Shown piece after piece: positions 1 to 6,516 of a DNA stretch of 10,267 nt (position 1 is its first letter; the number at the start of each line of letters is the position of its first letter). The stretch comes from Dunaliella salina (Eukaryota; Chlorophyta; Chlorophyceae; Chlamydomonadales; Dunaliellaceae). Location: positions 496,627-506,893 of the forward strand of contig MU069479.1 of NCBI GenBank assembly GCA_002284615.2, given 5' to 3'. The notes under the pieces were generated by a model, which saw only the letters and a list, made by a program, of their open reading frames with translations, did no database searches and was not told where the DNA came from. The position numbers and the translations under genes are program-made.

Positions 1-279
1 TTCTTTTCTTTTCTTTTCTTTTCTTTTCTTTTCTTTTCTTTTCTTTTCTTTTCTTTTCTTTCTCTTTTCTTGTCTTTTCTTTTGTTTTCTTTTGTTTCTC
101 TTTTCTTTCCTTTTTTCTTTTTTCTTTCCTTTTCTTTTCTTTTCTTTTCTTTTCTTTTTTTTTTCTTTTCTTTTCTTTTCTTTTCTTTTATTTTCTTTTC
201 TTTTCTTTCTTTTTTCTTTTCTTTTCTTTTCTTTTCTGTTCTGTTCTTTTCTTTTCTTTTCTTTTCTTTTCTTTCCTTA
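1..279. repeat. (TTTTC)n pentanucleotide microsatellite
   Basis: The stretch is almost pure pyrimidine on the plus strand. The first 60 bases are uninterrupted TTCTT-phase repeats, followed by imperfect units with TTTGT, TTTCC and TGTTC variants. The variants suggest an older, partly decayed right part and a younger or gene-converted left part. The array runs off the left edge, so its true length is unknown. Open frames here give only phenylalanine/serine/leucine runs and are not genes. Confidence 0.97.
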
Positions 280-280
280 G

Positions 281-357
281 GTAGAGGGCCCCCTGGTGAA
301 GCCTAACTTTTGTTAGGGGTTCTTCCCTTCATGCACGCGGCCTTTGGCTTGCGTAAA
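281..357 (-). repeat. AAAAG-linked small repeat module, copy A
   Basis: This non-pyrimidine island sits between two TTTTC tracts. On the minus strand it starts at the purine tract and reads TTTACGCAAGCC, then GGCCGCGTGCATGAAGGGAAG, then a hairpin, then CTTCACCAGGGGGCCC. The same ordered blocks recur at 4131-4187, 4283-4325, 4357-4435 and 7831-7930, each time next to an A/G-rich tract. In this copy the centre is a perfect 6-bp stem with a TTTT loop (CCTAAC at 302-307, GTTAGG at 312-317). I do not recognise the family. A SINE, a MITE or a fragment of a larger element are all possible. Confidence 0.6.
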
Positions 358-388
358 CTTTTCTTTTCCTTTCTTTTTCTTTTCTTAG
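357..388. repeat. Short TTTTC/TTTCC tract
   Basis: A second pyrimidine tract lies between module copy A and the first recognisable LINE sequence. It ends in TTTTCTTAG, which resembles a splice acceptor. The sequence downstream belongs to the LINE, so I treat the tract as the junction of the truncated element rather than a splice site. Confidence 0.8.
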
Positions 389-389
389 T

Positions 390-993
390 ATAAATGCCAA
401 ACCTGAATTCAGGGATCATGTGTGTAAGGCAGAGCTGTGTGAAAATAAGTTGATTTTGACGTGGGATCAGGAGAGGCCCTTTTGCTTATGCAGAGCATCT
501 AGCTAACAATTTTGTTCTTTTTGAATCAGTTCCAAGAAGCAGAGTCCGCTGGTGATGTTAAAAAAAAGCGCGTGGGTTCTATGATTGCGCAAGCCGCTAG
601 CAATAGGACAGTTGGCATGACATCCTTGGCAATGTCTCCTTTTGTGCGTGCAAAGAAGCGGAAAGGGCCTTTGAGCCCAACTGATTGATGAACGATGCAG
701 GTTGAAGCAAACCTTGTTTCAATTAAGTTATCGTGGCAGTGAGGCGAGGAGAAGCAAAGCATGCACTCCTCAGGAGGGAGAGTAGAAGGTGTAACAGTTG
801 GACAAAGCGCTGTCACAGAAGGCAGCAGTGTGCACTTTTTTAGAAAGGTTGTTTAGGAAGGACCCTCAAGTCCATGACATGTTGAGGAAGAGGCAGACCT
901 TACACATGTGTGGTGTACACCACTCCATTTCCTTCGAATGAATGGAACCAGCATCTGAAAAATCACTTCCAGGCACCAACAGCAGTGCCATAA
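390..993 (+). pseudogene. LINE copy 1: linker between endonuclease and reverse transcriptase (broken)
   Basis: Short conserved-looking segments appear in several frames. They are FRDHVCKAELCENKLILTWD (frame of 390, stop at 504), a lysine-rich segment with KKKR and RAKKRKGPLSPTD (stop at 686), LIDERCRLKQTLFQLSYRG (frame of 681, stop at 783), RLFRKDPQVHDMLRKRQ (frame of 852), and PFPSNEWNQHLKNHFQAPTA (frame of 916, stop at 991). The D-E-R-C and FRKDPQ...WNQHL...HFQAP style fits the arginine/lysine-rich connector between endonuclease and reverse transcriptase in LINE polyproteins. That is family-level inference, because no catalytic residue lies here. Taken alone, 527-688 resembles a terminal exon of a nuclear host protein. 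The continuation into LINE sequence argues against that reading. Confidence 0.6.
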
Positions 994-1137
994 CAGGATA
1001 GGCGTGAATATATGGCTAGGACTTCAGGAGGTCTCTTTTGTCAGGAAGAGGTATGGCTGTGCCTCTAGGTCAGAACCATGCGCCCCAAGAGGTGCTCCTG
1101 AGACAAGGTGCTGAATCGGGGTGGGTTCCTCAACCTG

Positions 1138-2160
1138 ACTGCTTGGAAACTCCTAGCACAGCAGTTTTGGAAAAAAATATCTGTGGGCGTCCCACATTGC
1201 AAAGTTGAGTGCGGGTGCTTCATCTGGATTAGACGGTATTCCTATATCCTTCCTTAAATATGCCTGCTTGCCCCTCAAGCACGGTCGGAGAGTGGATTGC
1301 GTTAACGAGGTGGTACCTCTGATAGCACGCATGTTTAGGGTTTTTTAAGTAAAGCTAGAATCCCTGCAGTGTGGAAGGTTGCAAAACTGAGTCCCCTGCA
1401 TAAAAAGGGAGCTATGCCAAATCCTGGGATTACGAAATTATTGCTGTTAGCGGGGTTATATACCGCATTGATGCCAATGTGCTGAAAGAATTGGTGACAG
1501 ATTGGTGTGTTTAGAAAGGTAAGGCCCCTGATACACAGTTTGGGTTTTACCTAGGTAGGAGCACGCTGCATTCCCCTTTTATTTTGAGGCACTCGAAGCA
1601 TGCTGCAAAAAAGCTCAAACCGCAGCAATCACCAGACTGCATGCTGTCTTCATAGACTTCTCTCAAGCATATGATACGGTACCTCGCTTGCAACTTTGAG
1701 ACTATCTGCAATGCATTGCCATGCCTGCACTGGTATGATGAATATATCCTGATGATGAATATATTCTGGGATGATGAATATATTCTTGTTGACGGGGATA
1801 AAAGGGCATGTGTGCTCCCTACAAACGGAGTTAAGGAAGGTTGTCCTCTGTCCCCTCTCTTGTTTTCTCTGTACATCAATGGCATGGGCAGACATATCAG
1901 TGAAGGGATAAAAAGGTGATTTGATCGGAGTAAATGGTGTGCCATGTATGTTGTATGCTGATGACCTGAGTTTAGCTACTAATGACCCAGGTGAAATGCA
2001 GCTTATGTTAATTAGGTTGTGGACATATGCAGCAAAAAAAGGGCTGACTGTCAACACGTCCAAGTAAGAGGTCGTGCACTTTGATAGCAGGCCTTGTTCT
2101 TCCTTGCCTACCTTCATGTATGGAGATGTGGCTCTACCTGAAAAGAGCAGTTTGAATACC
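1138..2160 (+). pseudogene. LINE copy 1: reverse transcriptase domain (broken)
   Basis: Reverse transcriptase landmarks occur in the expected order but in different frames. They are SAGASSGLDGIPISFLKYA (from 1208), KARIPAVWKVAKLSPLHKKG (from 1351), the QFGFYLGRST region (about 1527-1560), motif A FIDFSQAYDTVPR (1649-1687), motif B region GVKEGCPLSPLLFSLYING (1828-1884), and motif C YADD (1954-1965). The two motif C aspartates and the motif A aspartate are all preserved, so the catalytic residues outlived the reading frame. Stops or frame changes lie near 1346, 1425, 1512, 1653, 1697, 1733, 1919 and 2065. A local tandem duplication at 1734-1788 adds extra sequence between motifs A and B. The intact enzyme would make cDNA from the element RNA by target-primed reverse transcription in the nucleus. 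Confidence 0.93.
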
Positions 2161-2165
2161 TTGGT

Positions 2166-3290
2166 ATGCTTGTTGAGAATCACATGAGTCTGAAGGTGTC
2201 AGAGGAATATGCTGTGCGGCCTTACATGGCTGCCCAGCAACGGATAAAGAAGTTTATGCATAAACGTGGTCTGAGGAATAGCCCGCACGCTCTGATTTGG
2301 CTCTCTAAGGTGTTTGGCATTCCGGCCAGGATGCATGCATGCCAGTTGTGGAGAACTGAATATCTACGAGAAGACAGTGAGTTCAAAAGCCAGTTGCAGA
2401 AAAGGCAATTATGCTCTTTAAGGCGTTTTCTAGGTGTAAAGAGTTATGCCACGAACTGGCCAGTACTGAGAGAGTGTGGCCAAGAGCCTTTCAATTTTAT
2501 TGGTTTAGGGCCACTGTTAAGTTTTTCAACAGTGTGCTTGATTCAAACAGTGAGACATTACGAAAAGTGCTGGAAGCGGATTTATGCCTGGCAATTAAGG
2601 AAGAGTCTTGTTGGTCTGCACATGTGTCTGCAGCCTTTAATGGCATGCGCCATGAGGACATGTTTAAGCAGGAGATGCTGAGTGCTTCTAAGATCCCAAT
2701 GCAGGATTTCCAAGGGGATTTGAGGTACAGGCAGCAAAAGGTATGGAGGGAAGCGGATGCTTTGAGTTCCCGAGGAGTGAACAGGAAAGCAGTGACTTAC
2801 CATCATTGGTGCGGAAGGCCTTCACATGAAACAGCGCGCACACCCTTTTGTGTCCTAACATATTTATTTAAAGGTTTGGATAAAGGAGTCATGAGGAGGT
2901 TGTGTAGGTTTAGGACTCGTGCCCACTGCTTGAAGGTCGAATCCTATAAATGGCTGGGTGGTTCAAACATTTGACAAGTGTGAGTGTGCTCAAGTCAAGG
3001 ATGAGAAACATGTTCTCTTCTACTGCAATTGCCTGGAGATGTGTGAGCTGCGCAGAAAATACAAGGACTTGTTCATTGATCTTTTCAAACCATTACATAC
3101 TTTTGCCCAACTTCCAAACACTGACTTCATTCCTTTTTGGCGAGCTACCACGATCTGACTGATCCTGGGATCAGTGCTTTTGACACAACAACAAGCTTCA
3201 TTCATTTACTTCTAAGCTTATTGACATTATGATGACTGGCGAGGACCAGTCACATGCCGATCAGCCGAACACTCTGCTGAAGGTCCCCCC
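2166..3290 (+). pseudogene. LINE copy 1: thumb and C-terminal region with CCHC knuckle (broken)
   Basis: A continuous frame covers 2166 to about 2490, with EYLGMLVENHM just before and at its start. Homology then passes to a second frame (to 2974) and a third (2958-3158). The second frame includes CWSAHVSAAFNGMRHEDMF, DLRYRQQKVWR and RFRTRAHCLKVESYKW, all with recognisable counterparts in copy 2. The third frame carries C-x-C-x7-H-x4-C (cysteines at 2979, 2985 and 3024; histidine at 3009). That pattern fits the cysteine/histidine knuckle at the C-terminus of many LINE polyproteins, thought to help bind nucleic acid. Coding similarity to copy 2 resumes near 3225-3290, at the counterpart of the DQSQADQ motif of copy 2. 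It is separated by a stop at 3156-3158, so the end of the protein is also disrupted. Confidence 0.85.
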
Positions 3291-3573
3291 TTGTAAATTC
3301 TATCAGGTCTATGCCTAGCAGTAGAACTGAGGCTCTTGGAGGCAAGTGATCTGTGTCCTTATTGCTGCTCATGCAATGAGGTGACCATCTTTTCCTTTCT
3401 GAAGGTCTCACTAGACAGGTTGAGTTTAGTTTTGCTCTCGCAGCTCGCCGCCTTGCTGTGCTTCAGACATGCCAACACTTTGTCACGCTGAATCTTGGTT
3501 ATTGCTGAATCCTGGTCATGCAGTCAGTTAGTTAGAGTTTGTTACCTTTATTCTTAGATAATGTGGATAATTA

Positions 3574-3644
3574 CATGGTATTATACCATGGTGGTAATAT
3601 GTAATGGTAATAGTGATATAGGTACCATATCATTATACCACCAT
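3574..3644. repeat. Nested palindromes / potential hairpins
   Basis: A 17-bp palindrome with a one-base centre lies at 3574-3590 (CATGGTAT, T, ATACCATG). Overlapping it, ATGGTGGTA (3588-3596) is the exact reverse complement of TACCACCAT (3636-3644). Between them TGATAT (3614-3619) pairs with ATATCA (3627-3632). Together they could form a cruciform or an RNA stem with an inner hairpin. The function is unknown. Confidence 0.7.
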
Positions 3645-3901
3645 TTACTTAGTGATCTGTGCTCCCAGGTTGGTGATGTGTGTGTGACACTGATCTCGCA
3701 CAACAACTTGGCTTTTCTCGCGTGTCCCGTCTGTCTCTTTGTCAGCTTGCTTGCCTGCGTGCGGGTCTCAGCTTCTTCTTCAGCTTGTCTTTTTCTCTGC
3801 TCTTCTCCAGAGCTGTGTTTGGAAGGCCATGCAGGCCAATTTTTGTTCTTGAGCCTGGTCTGCCTTTTATTGAAATGACCTATCACGAGACAGAAGAGAA
3901 C

Positions 3902-3925
3902 TAAATATAAATCTGAATCTAAATG
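3902..3925 (+). repeat. LINE-type AAATCTGAATC tail
   Basis: A short run of TAAATATAAATCTGAATCTAAA resembles the tail at 5393-5422 that ends LINE copy 2. An A11 run and module-like sequence follow. It is the likely 3' terminus of an element, either copy 1 or a separate insertion. Confidence 0.5.
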
Positions 3926-3955
3926 AAAAAAAAAAAGAGCCGTGTGCCCCCTCCA
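3926..3955 (+). repeat. Possible fragment of the AAAAG-linked module (copy E)
   Basis: An A-rich tract is followed by GAGCCGTGTGCCCCC, matching the GGCCGTGTGC block of copy C (4373-4384). Similarity stops after about 12 bases, so this is a weak call. Confidence 0.3.
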
Positions 3956-3966
3956 CCACAAGGTAC

Positions 3967-4002
3967 GAAAAAGAGAAAAGAGAAAGAAAAAGAGAGAGAA
4001 AG
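3967..4002. repeat. Purine-only tract (GAAA/GAGA)
   Basis: This is an uninterrupted A/G stretch of GAAAAAGAG, GAAAAG and AGAGAG units. It matches the purine tracts that adjoin the small modules but has no clear module of its own on the right side. Confidence 0.85.
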
Positions 4003-4104
4003 TTTGTTACATTAATTTGTTTAAGGGTAATCTCAGGATTTTTCCAGAGAGGCCAGGAGGATGAGCTGGGGTCCTCCATTTTCCCATCAAATTCTGGCGA
4101 ACGT

Positions 4105-4187
4105 GGAAAAAGGAAAAGGAAAAGGAAAAGCTACGCAAGCAGGACTAGCCCCCAAGGGAAACGACGTTAGCACCCAGAAGGGCCCGC
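4105..4187 (+). repeat. AAAAG-linked small repeat module, copy B
   Basis: A GGAAAA/GGAAAAG purine tract (4105-4130) leads into CTACGCAAGC (4131-4140). AAGGGAA (4154-4160), GTTAGCACC (4166-4174) and AAGGGCCC (4178-4185) follow, in the same order as in copy A on the opposite strand. The middle hairpin seen in copies A and D is eroded here. Confidence 0.5.
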
Positions 4188-4209
4188 CTTATCGAACCCC
4201 TATAGAATC

Positions 4210-4239
4210 GAACGTGATATGGTAGGCGAACGTGATATG
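4210..4239 (+). repeat. Short direct repeat GAACGTGATATG, period 18
   Basis: The 12-mer GAACGTGATATG occurs at 4210-4221 and again at 4228-4239. A shorter form, GGCGAACGTG, lies upstream at 4097-4106. This looks like a minor local duplication. Confidence 0.8.
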
Positions 4240-4282
4240 ATACAGATTAAATGAGAATGATTGGTAATTAGGTGTAGGAGAA

Positions 4283-4325
4283 GAAGTCTACGCCAGCCGC
4301 GTGCAGGCGGTTCCTAGCCGATCAG
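4283..4325 (+). repeat. AAAAG-linked small repeat module, partial copy F
   Basis: GAGAAGAAGTCTACGCCAGCC followed by GCGTGCAGGCGG lines up with the left half of copies A and D (AAG, TCTRCGCARxCC, then xCGTGCA). The right half is not recognisable. Confidence 0.35.
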
Positions 4326-4356
4326 CCAGAATCTTGGACTACATTCAAGCCCTTCT

Positions 4357-4435
4357 AAAGAAAATAAAAGAGAAGGCCGTGTGCGTTTAGGGAAGGTCCT
4401 CTCACTGGAAAGCAGGAGGCCTCGCCAGAAGGCCC
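4357..4435 (+). repeat. AAAAG-linked small repeat module, copy C
   Basis: An AAAGAAAATAAAAGAG tract leads to AAGGCCGTGTGC, AGGGAAGG, TCCT, a spacer, AGGAGGCCTCGCCAGAAGGCCC. These blocks match copy A on the minus strand (AAGGCCGCGTGC, AGGGAAG, hairpin, GGCTTCACCAGGGGGCCC). The initial ACGCAAGCC block is missing. A weak 4-bp stem remains in the middle. Confidence 0.55.
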
Positions 4436-4440
4436 AATTA

Positions 4441-4684
4441 AACTACACTAGAAGACAAAGCTAGCCCAGGGGAGGGCCGGAACAGAGCTAATGAGGCCTG
4501 GAGGGTTGTCCGCCATGCTTCCGGACGCTTGGAGTCTCCTTCTCCTGCTCTCCACCGCCACGCGCACAGCAGAACACCATCCCTAAAGCCCGCACCCAGA
4601 ATGGTTTCAAGCGAGGAAAAGAGTCACAAATGAGCATACCACGCAATATGGTAGAAATGTCCATCTCTGCACACTTATCCTCCT
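4441..4684. other. Segment without recognised feature, left of LINE copy 2
   Basis: The sequence is moderately GC-rich with no tandem repeat. The minus strand has a 68-codon frame (4488-4694) and the plus strand a short hydrophobic frame starting at 4515. Neither has family likeness or supporting context. I see nothing else here. Confidence 0.6.
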
Positions 4685-4695
4685 TCTTTGTCATT
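4685..4695 (+). repeat. Candidate target-site duplication, left copy
   Basis: TCTTTGTCATT stands immediately before the first base assignable to LINE copy 2. It matches TCTTTGACATT at 5421-5431 in 10 of 11 positions. Non-LTR elements usually create such direct repeats at insertion. Confidence 0.6.
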
Positions 4696-5399
4696 GCTGA
4701 AAGCGGATCTGAACATTCATTCTCGTGAGCCTTCTTGCTGGACTGCTCAAGTTTTAGATGCCTTTCAAGGATTGCGGCGCTGTGATTCCTTTGTTGAAGC
4801 TGTGCGGCAGGGTACTCCTATTTCTACTCAAGAGTTCACTGCTGACCTCAGGCACAGGTTGCGGGCAGTGTGGAGAGATGTTGAGGGAGCGAACCCTTGG
4901 AAGACTTACAGTAAATTGGCAACCTATCAAACTTTGTTTGCAGTGCCTTTTGACCACAATGTGCGTGCCCCAGCCCGCTTACCGAGACACATGCATTTGG
5001 ATCTGTCTCAACATGTCGTAAGGAATGTTAGCCGTTTCAGACTTAGGGCACACAGGTTGAAGGTAAAGACAGCGACTTGGGATTCTCGAGTGTGATTGCT
5101 GCTGTAGTGCTGAGATTCAGGATGAAGTCCATGCCCTTTTGACGTGCAGAAACGCAGCTGTTTGTGATTTGAGGAGAGAGTGTGCTTACCTGTTTAACTG
5201 CTTCTCAGGTGTTTTTTCAATGGAACAACCTTATTTACAGCAAGTTAGTGTCCAGGGTGTGCAGGATTTCCTCTTGCAACACAACTACAAGCTTTATTTG
5301 TTTATTTCTGAGCTTATGGATATTATGTTGGCTGGCAAGGACCAGTCACAGGCCGATCAGTCGAACAATCCGGCTGAATGTCCCCAAATTTCAATCTAA
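4696..5399 (+). pseudogene. LINE copy 2: C-terminal polyprotein remnant
   Basis: This covers roughly the last 230 residues of the LINE polyprotein, downstream of reverse transcriptase, and has no catalytic residues. It is read in two frames (4688-5095, then from 5091 to 5399), so a single frameshift near 5085 is the only clear lesion. There is no sign of its own promoter. The initiating ATG that a gene finder would choose, at 4688, lies in the target-site repeat and is coincidental. It is unlikely to be expressed as a functional protein. Confidence 0.8.
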
Positions 5400-5422
5400 A
5401 TCTAAATCTGAAATCTGAAATC
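5393..5422 (+). repeat. LINE copy 2 3' tail, (TCTAAA)n-like
   Basis: AATCTAAATCTAAATCTG is followed by AAATCTGAAATC. This microsatellite-like terminus takes the place of a poly(A) tail and resembles 3902-3925 after copy 1. Such short repeated tails are typical of several LINE clades. Confidence 0.75.
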
Positions 5423-5431
5423 TTTGACATT
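5421..5431 (+). repeat. Candidate target-site duplication, right copy
   Basis: TCTTTGACATT directly follows (and by two bases overlaps) the LINE copy 2 tail. It pairs with 4685-4695, with one mismatch. Confidence 0.6.
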
Positions 5432-6516
5432 TCTTTTGAAGGCATACTTTTGTGTGTTGCTTGTGGTTTGGTCTTACAGTGGAATGATCTAAATTGCTGA
5501 TTCCATAGGAGATTCAAGAGCCTCTCGATTGAGCTTCAAACCTGATATGCTTACATGGTATCATCTGTGAATCTGTGGGGGGGCTCAACTCTGACCAGCT
5601 TTGCTCTGCACAACCAATCCCTTATCGTGTCTGCCACGCAAATACCAGAAAAGCCTTCAAGCGTTACAGACAGTCAAATGTCTATGGGTGGTAAGGTGGA
5701 AAGAACCATGGAAACATGTAACCCAAGCATGCCCATGCCAACTATGGGTTTCTTGTATAATCATTTGGAACAGTCTAAATACACATAAATGGTCAAGTAT
5801 GAAAACACCACAAGAAAATAGTTGTTGAGCATAAAAACTGGTGTGTACATCAAGCATACAAAAATTAGGGATTATTTGCAAATATGGAGGAATGTCTTGG
5901 AGGCTCGATTCCCCAAAAAGCACCGCACATCCTACCTGAAAAATCAGAAAAAAAAAGTACTTGTGATAAAGGAAATTAACCTGAGTGCATCACATTCGCT
6001 GCGACTCACAAGCTTCTTTGATGGTTGAGCTTTACACACTCATGGTTCTGTGATCAATTGCACGTGCGATCTGGCACGAGCAGCAATGCGACCCATGCAG
6101 AACCACAAGCATCACAAGGCCTCTACAATGATGTACACCAGTCACTGCACTGAGTGCAAAAAAAAAAGAAAAGCTCAGCACCAGTCAAGCATGACACATG
6201 CCCATCTGATCATCAAAATGCAATCAATTCGACCAATGTCTAGTGCACATTTAAAGCCACACTCTCCTGCACTGCTGATAAGGCCCCCGCATCGCACAGC
6301 CGTGAGACTCCTGTGGGGCTATGTAATGAGAAGCTAATGTGACGCTAATAAGAGAGTAGACTGATGCCAACAGTTGACATTGGTGCGCAGCACAGCGCAT
6401 GATCACTGAAAAGCTATTGCGGTGTGTAAGCTCAAGAATGGGCCAGGCCCAATCCAGACAAAACATGAGCGCATCACTGTTGGCACGTATAGTCGGCAGA
6501 CCTGGACAGGCAAAAA
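5432..6516. other. Unassigned AT-rich segment
   Basis: About 1.1 kb without a recognised gene or tandem repeat. Open frames at 5555-5788, 5601-5828 and 5822-6028 (plus) and 5657-5923 (minus) are short and overlap one another. None shows a motif I recognise. The 5822-6028 product is lysine-rich (IRDYLQIWRNVLEARFPKKH), which is somewhat protein-like but isolated. A-rich runs occur at 5946-5957 and 6158-6172. CATCAC-like words become more frequent from about 6100 toward the satellite, which suggests decayed array edges. Confidence 0.6.

Larger units (their letters stand above)
390..3290 (+). mobile_element. 5'-truncated, inactivated non-LTR retrotransposon (LINE), copy 1
   Basis: A degenerate single-ORF LINE polyprotein can be followed in order through shifting frames. 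It comprises a linker region (390-993), the reverse transcriptase core (about 1138-2160), and the thumb/C-terminal region with a CCHC knuckle (2166-3290). No endonuclease domain is visible, so the element is 5' truncated near 390, right beside the TTTTC tract. LINEs of this kind copy their RNA at a nicked chromosomal site using reverse transcriptase and endonuclease. This copy cannot encode a working enzyme because at least eight frame changes or stops interrupt it. A related fragment lies at 4696-5422. The 3' limit is uncertain: protein homology ends near 3290, but a LINE-like tail occurs at 3902-3925. The exact clade (L1-like or other) cannot be settled by eye. Confidence 0.88.
3290..3925 (+). 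other. Non-coding segment, possible 3' UTR of LINE copy 1
   Basis: No convincing coding sequence is present. A 105-codon frame at 3561-3878 has a low-complexity, cysteine/leucine-rich product with no family likeness. The segment contains AT-rich palindromes (3574-3644) and a pyrimidine-rich part (about 3720-3810). It ends in AATATAAATCTGAATCTAAAT, similar to the tail of LINE copy 2. It may therefore be the 3' UTR of copy 1, or a separate insertion with the same tail type. Copy 2 has no such segment between its coding end and its tail. Confidence 0.45.
4696..5422 (+). mobile_element. 5'-truncated LINE fragment, copy 2
   Basis: This is the 3' end of a LINE related to copy 1. One frame runs from 4688 to 5095 and includes LLKADL, CWTAQVLDAFQGLRRCDSF, DLRHRLRAVWRD and RFRLRAHRLKVKTATW. 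Their counterparts in copy 1 begin near 2568. A frame change near 5085 leads to the C-terminal frame, which ends at 5399. That frame has a cysteine cluster (5091-5105), histidine at 5130 and cysteine at 5145, matching the C-terminal knuckle. It ends in AGKDQSQADQSNNPAECPQ, and its TAA stop falls inside a TCTAAA-type tail (5393-5422). It has far fewer lesions than copy 1, so it is probably younger. Flanking 11-bp direct repeats support an insertion event. Confidence 0.85.

Noticed and set aside
70..306. Phenylalanine-rich open frames in the microsatellite
   Set aside because: They are translations of a (TTTTC)n repeat without complexity or coding bias.
281..357. Helitron 3' end (hairpin near a terminus)
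   Set aside because: No CTRR terminus follows the hairpin, and copies do not share a TC start.
527..688. Terminal exon of a nuclear host protein (splice-acceptor-like TTTTTGAATCAG, KKKR and RAKKRKGPLSPTD basic clusters)
   Set aside because: The sequence runs on, through frameshifts, into LINE linker and reverse transcriptase motifs in the right order. A broken LINE explains it better than a host exon.
1547..2183. Minus-strand frames of 132 and 177 codons opposite the reverse transcriptase
   Set aside because: The plus strand carries clear reverse transcriptase motifs here, so these are antisense shadows.
3561..3878. 105-codon membrane-like protein
   Set aside because: Its leucine/cysteine content comes from a pyrimidine-rich stretch, and it overlaps palindromes in a likely 3' UTR.
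4131..4200. tRNA or tRNA-derived SINE on the minus strand (GGGGTTCGATAAGG resembles a B box)
   Set aside because: The B box is imperfect at its last two positions and no matching A box or cloverleaf could be found.
4515..4586. Small secreted peptide starting MLPDAWSLLLLLS
   Set aside because: It is only 23 residues, isolated, with no supporting signal around it. A hydrophobic run of this size is expected by chance.
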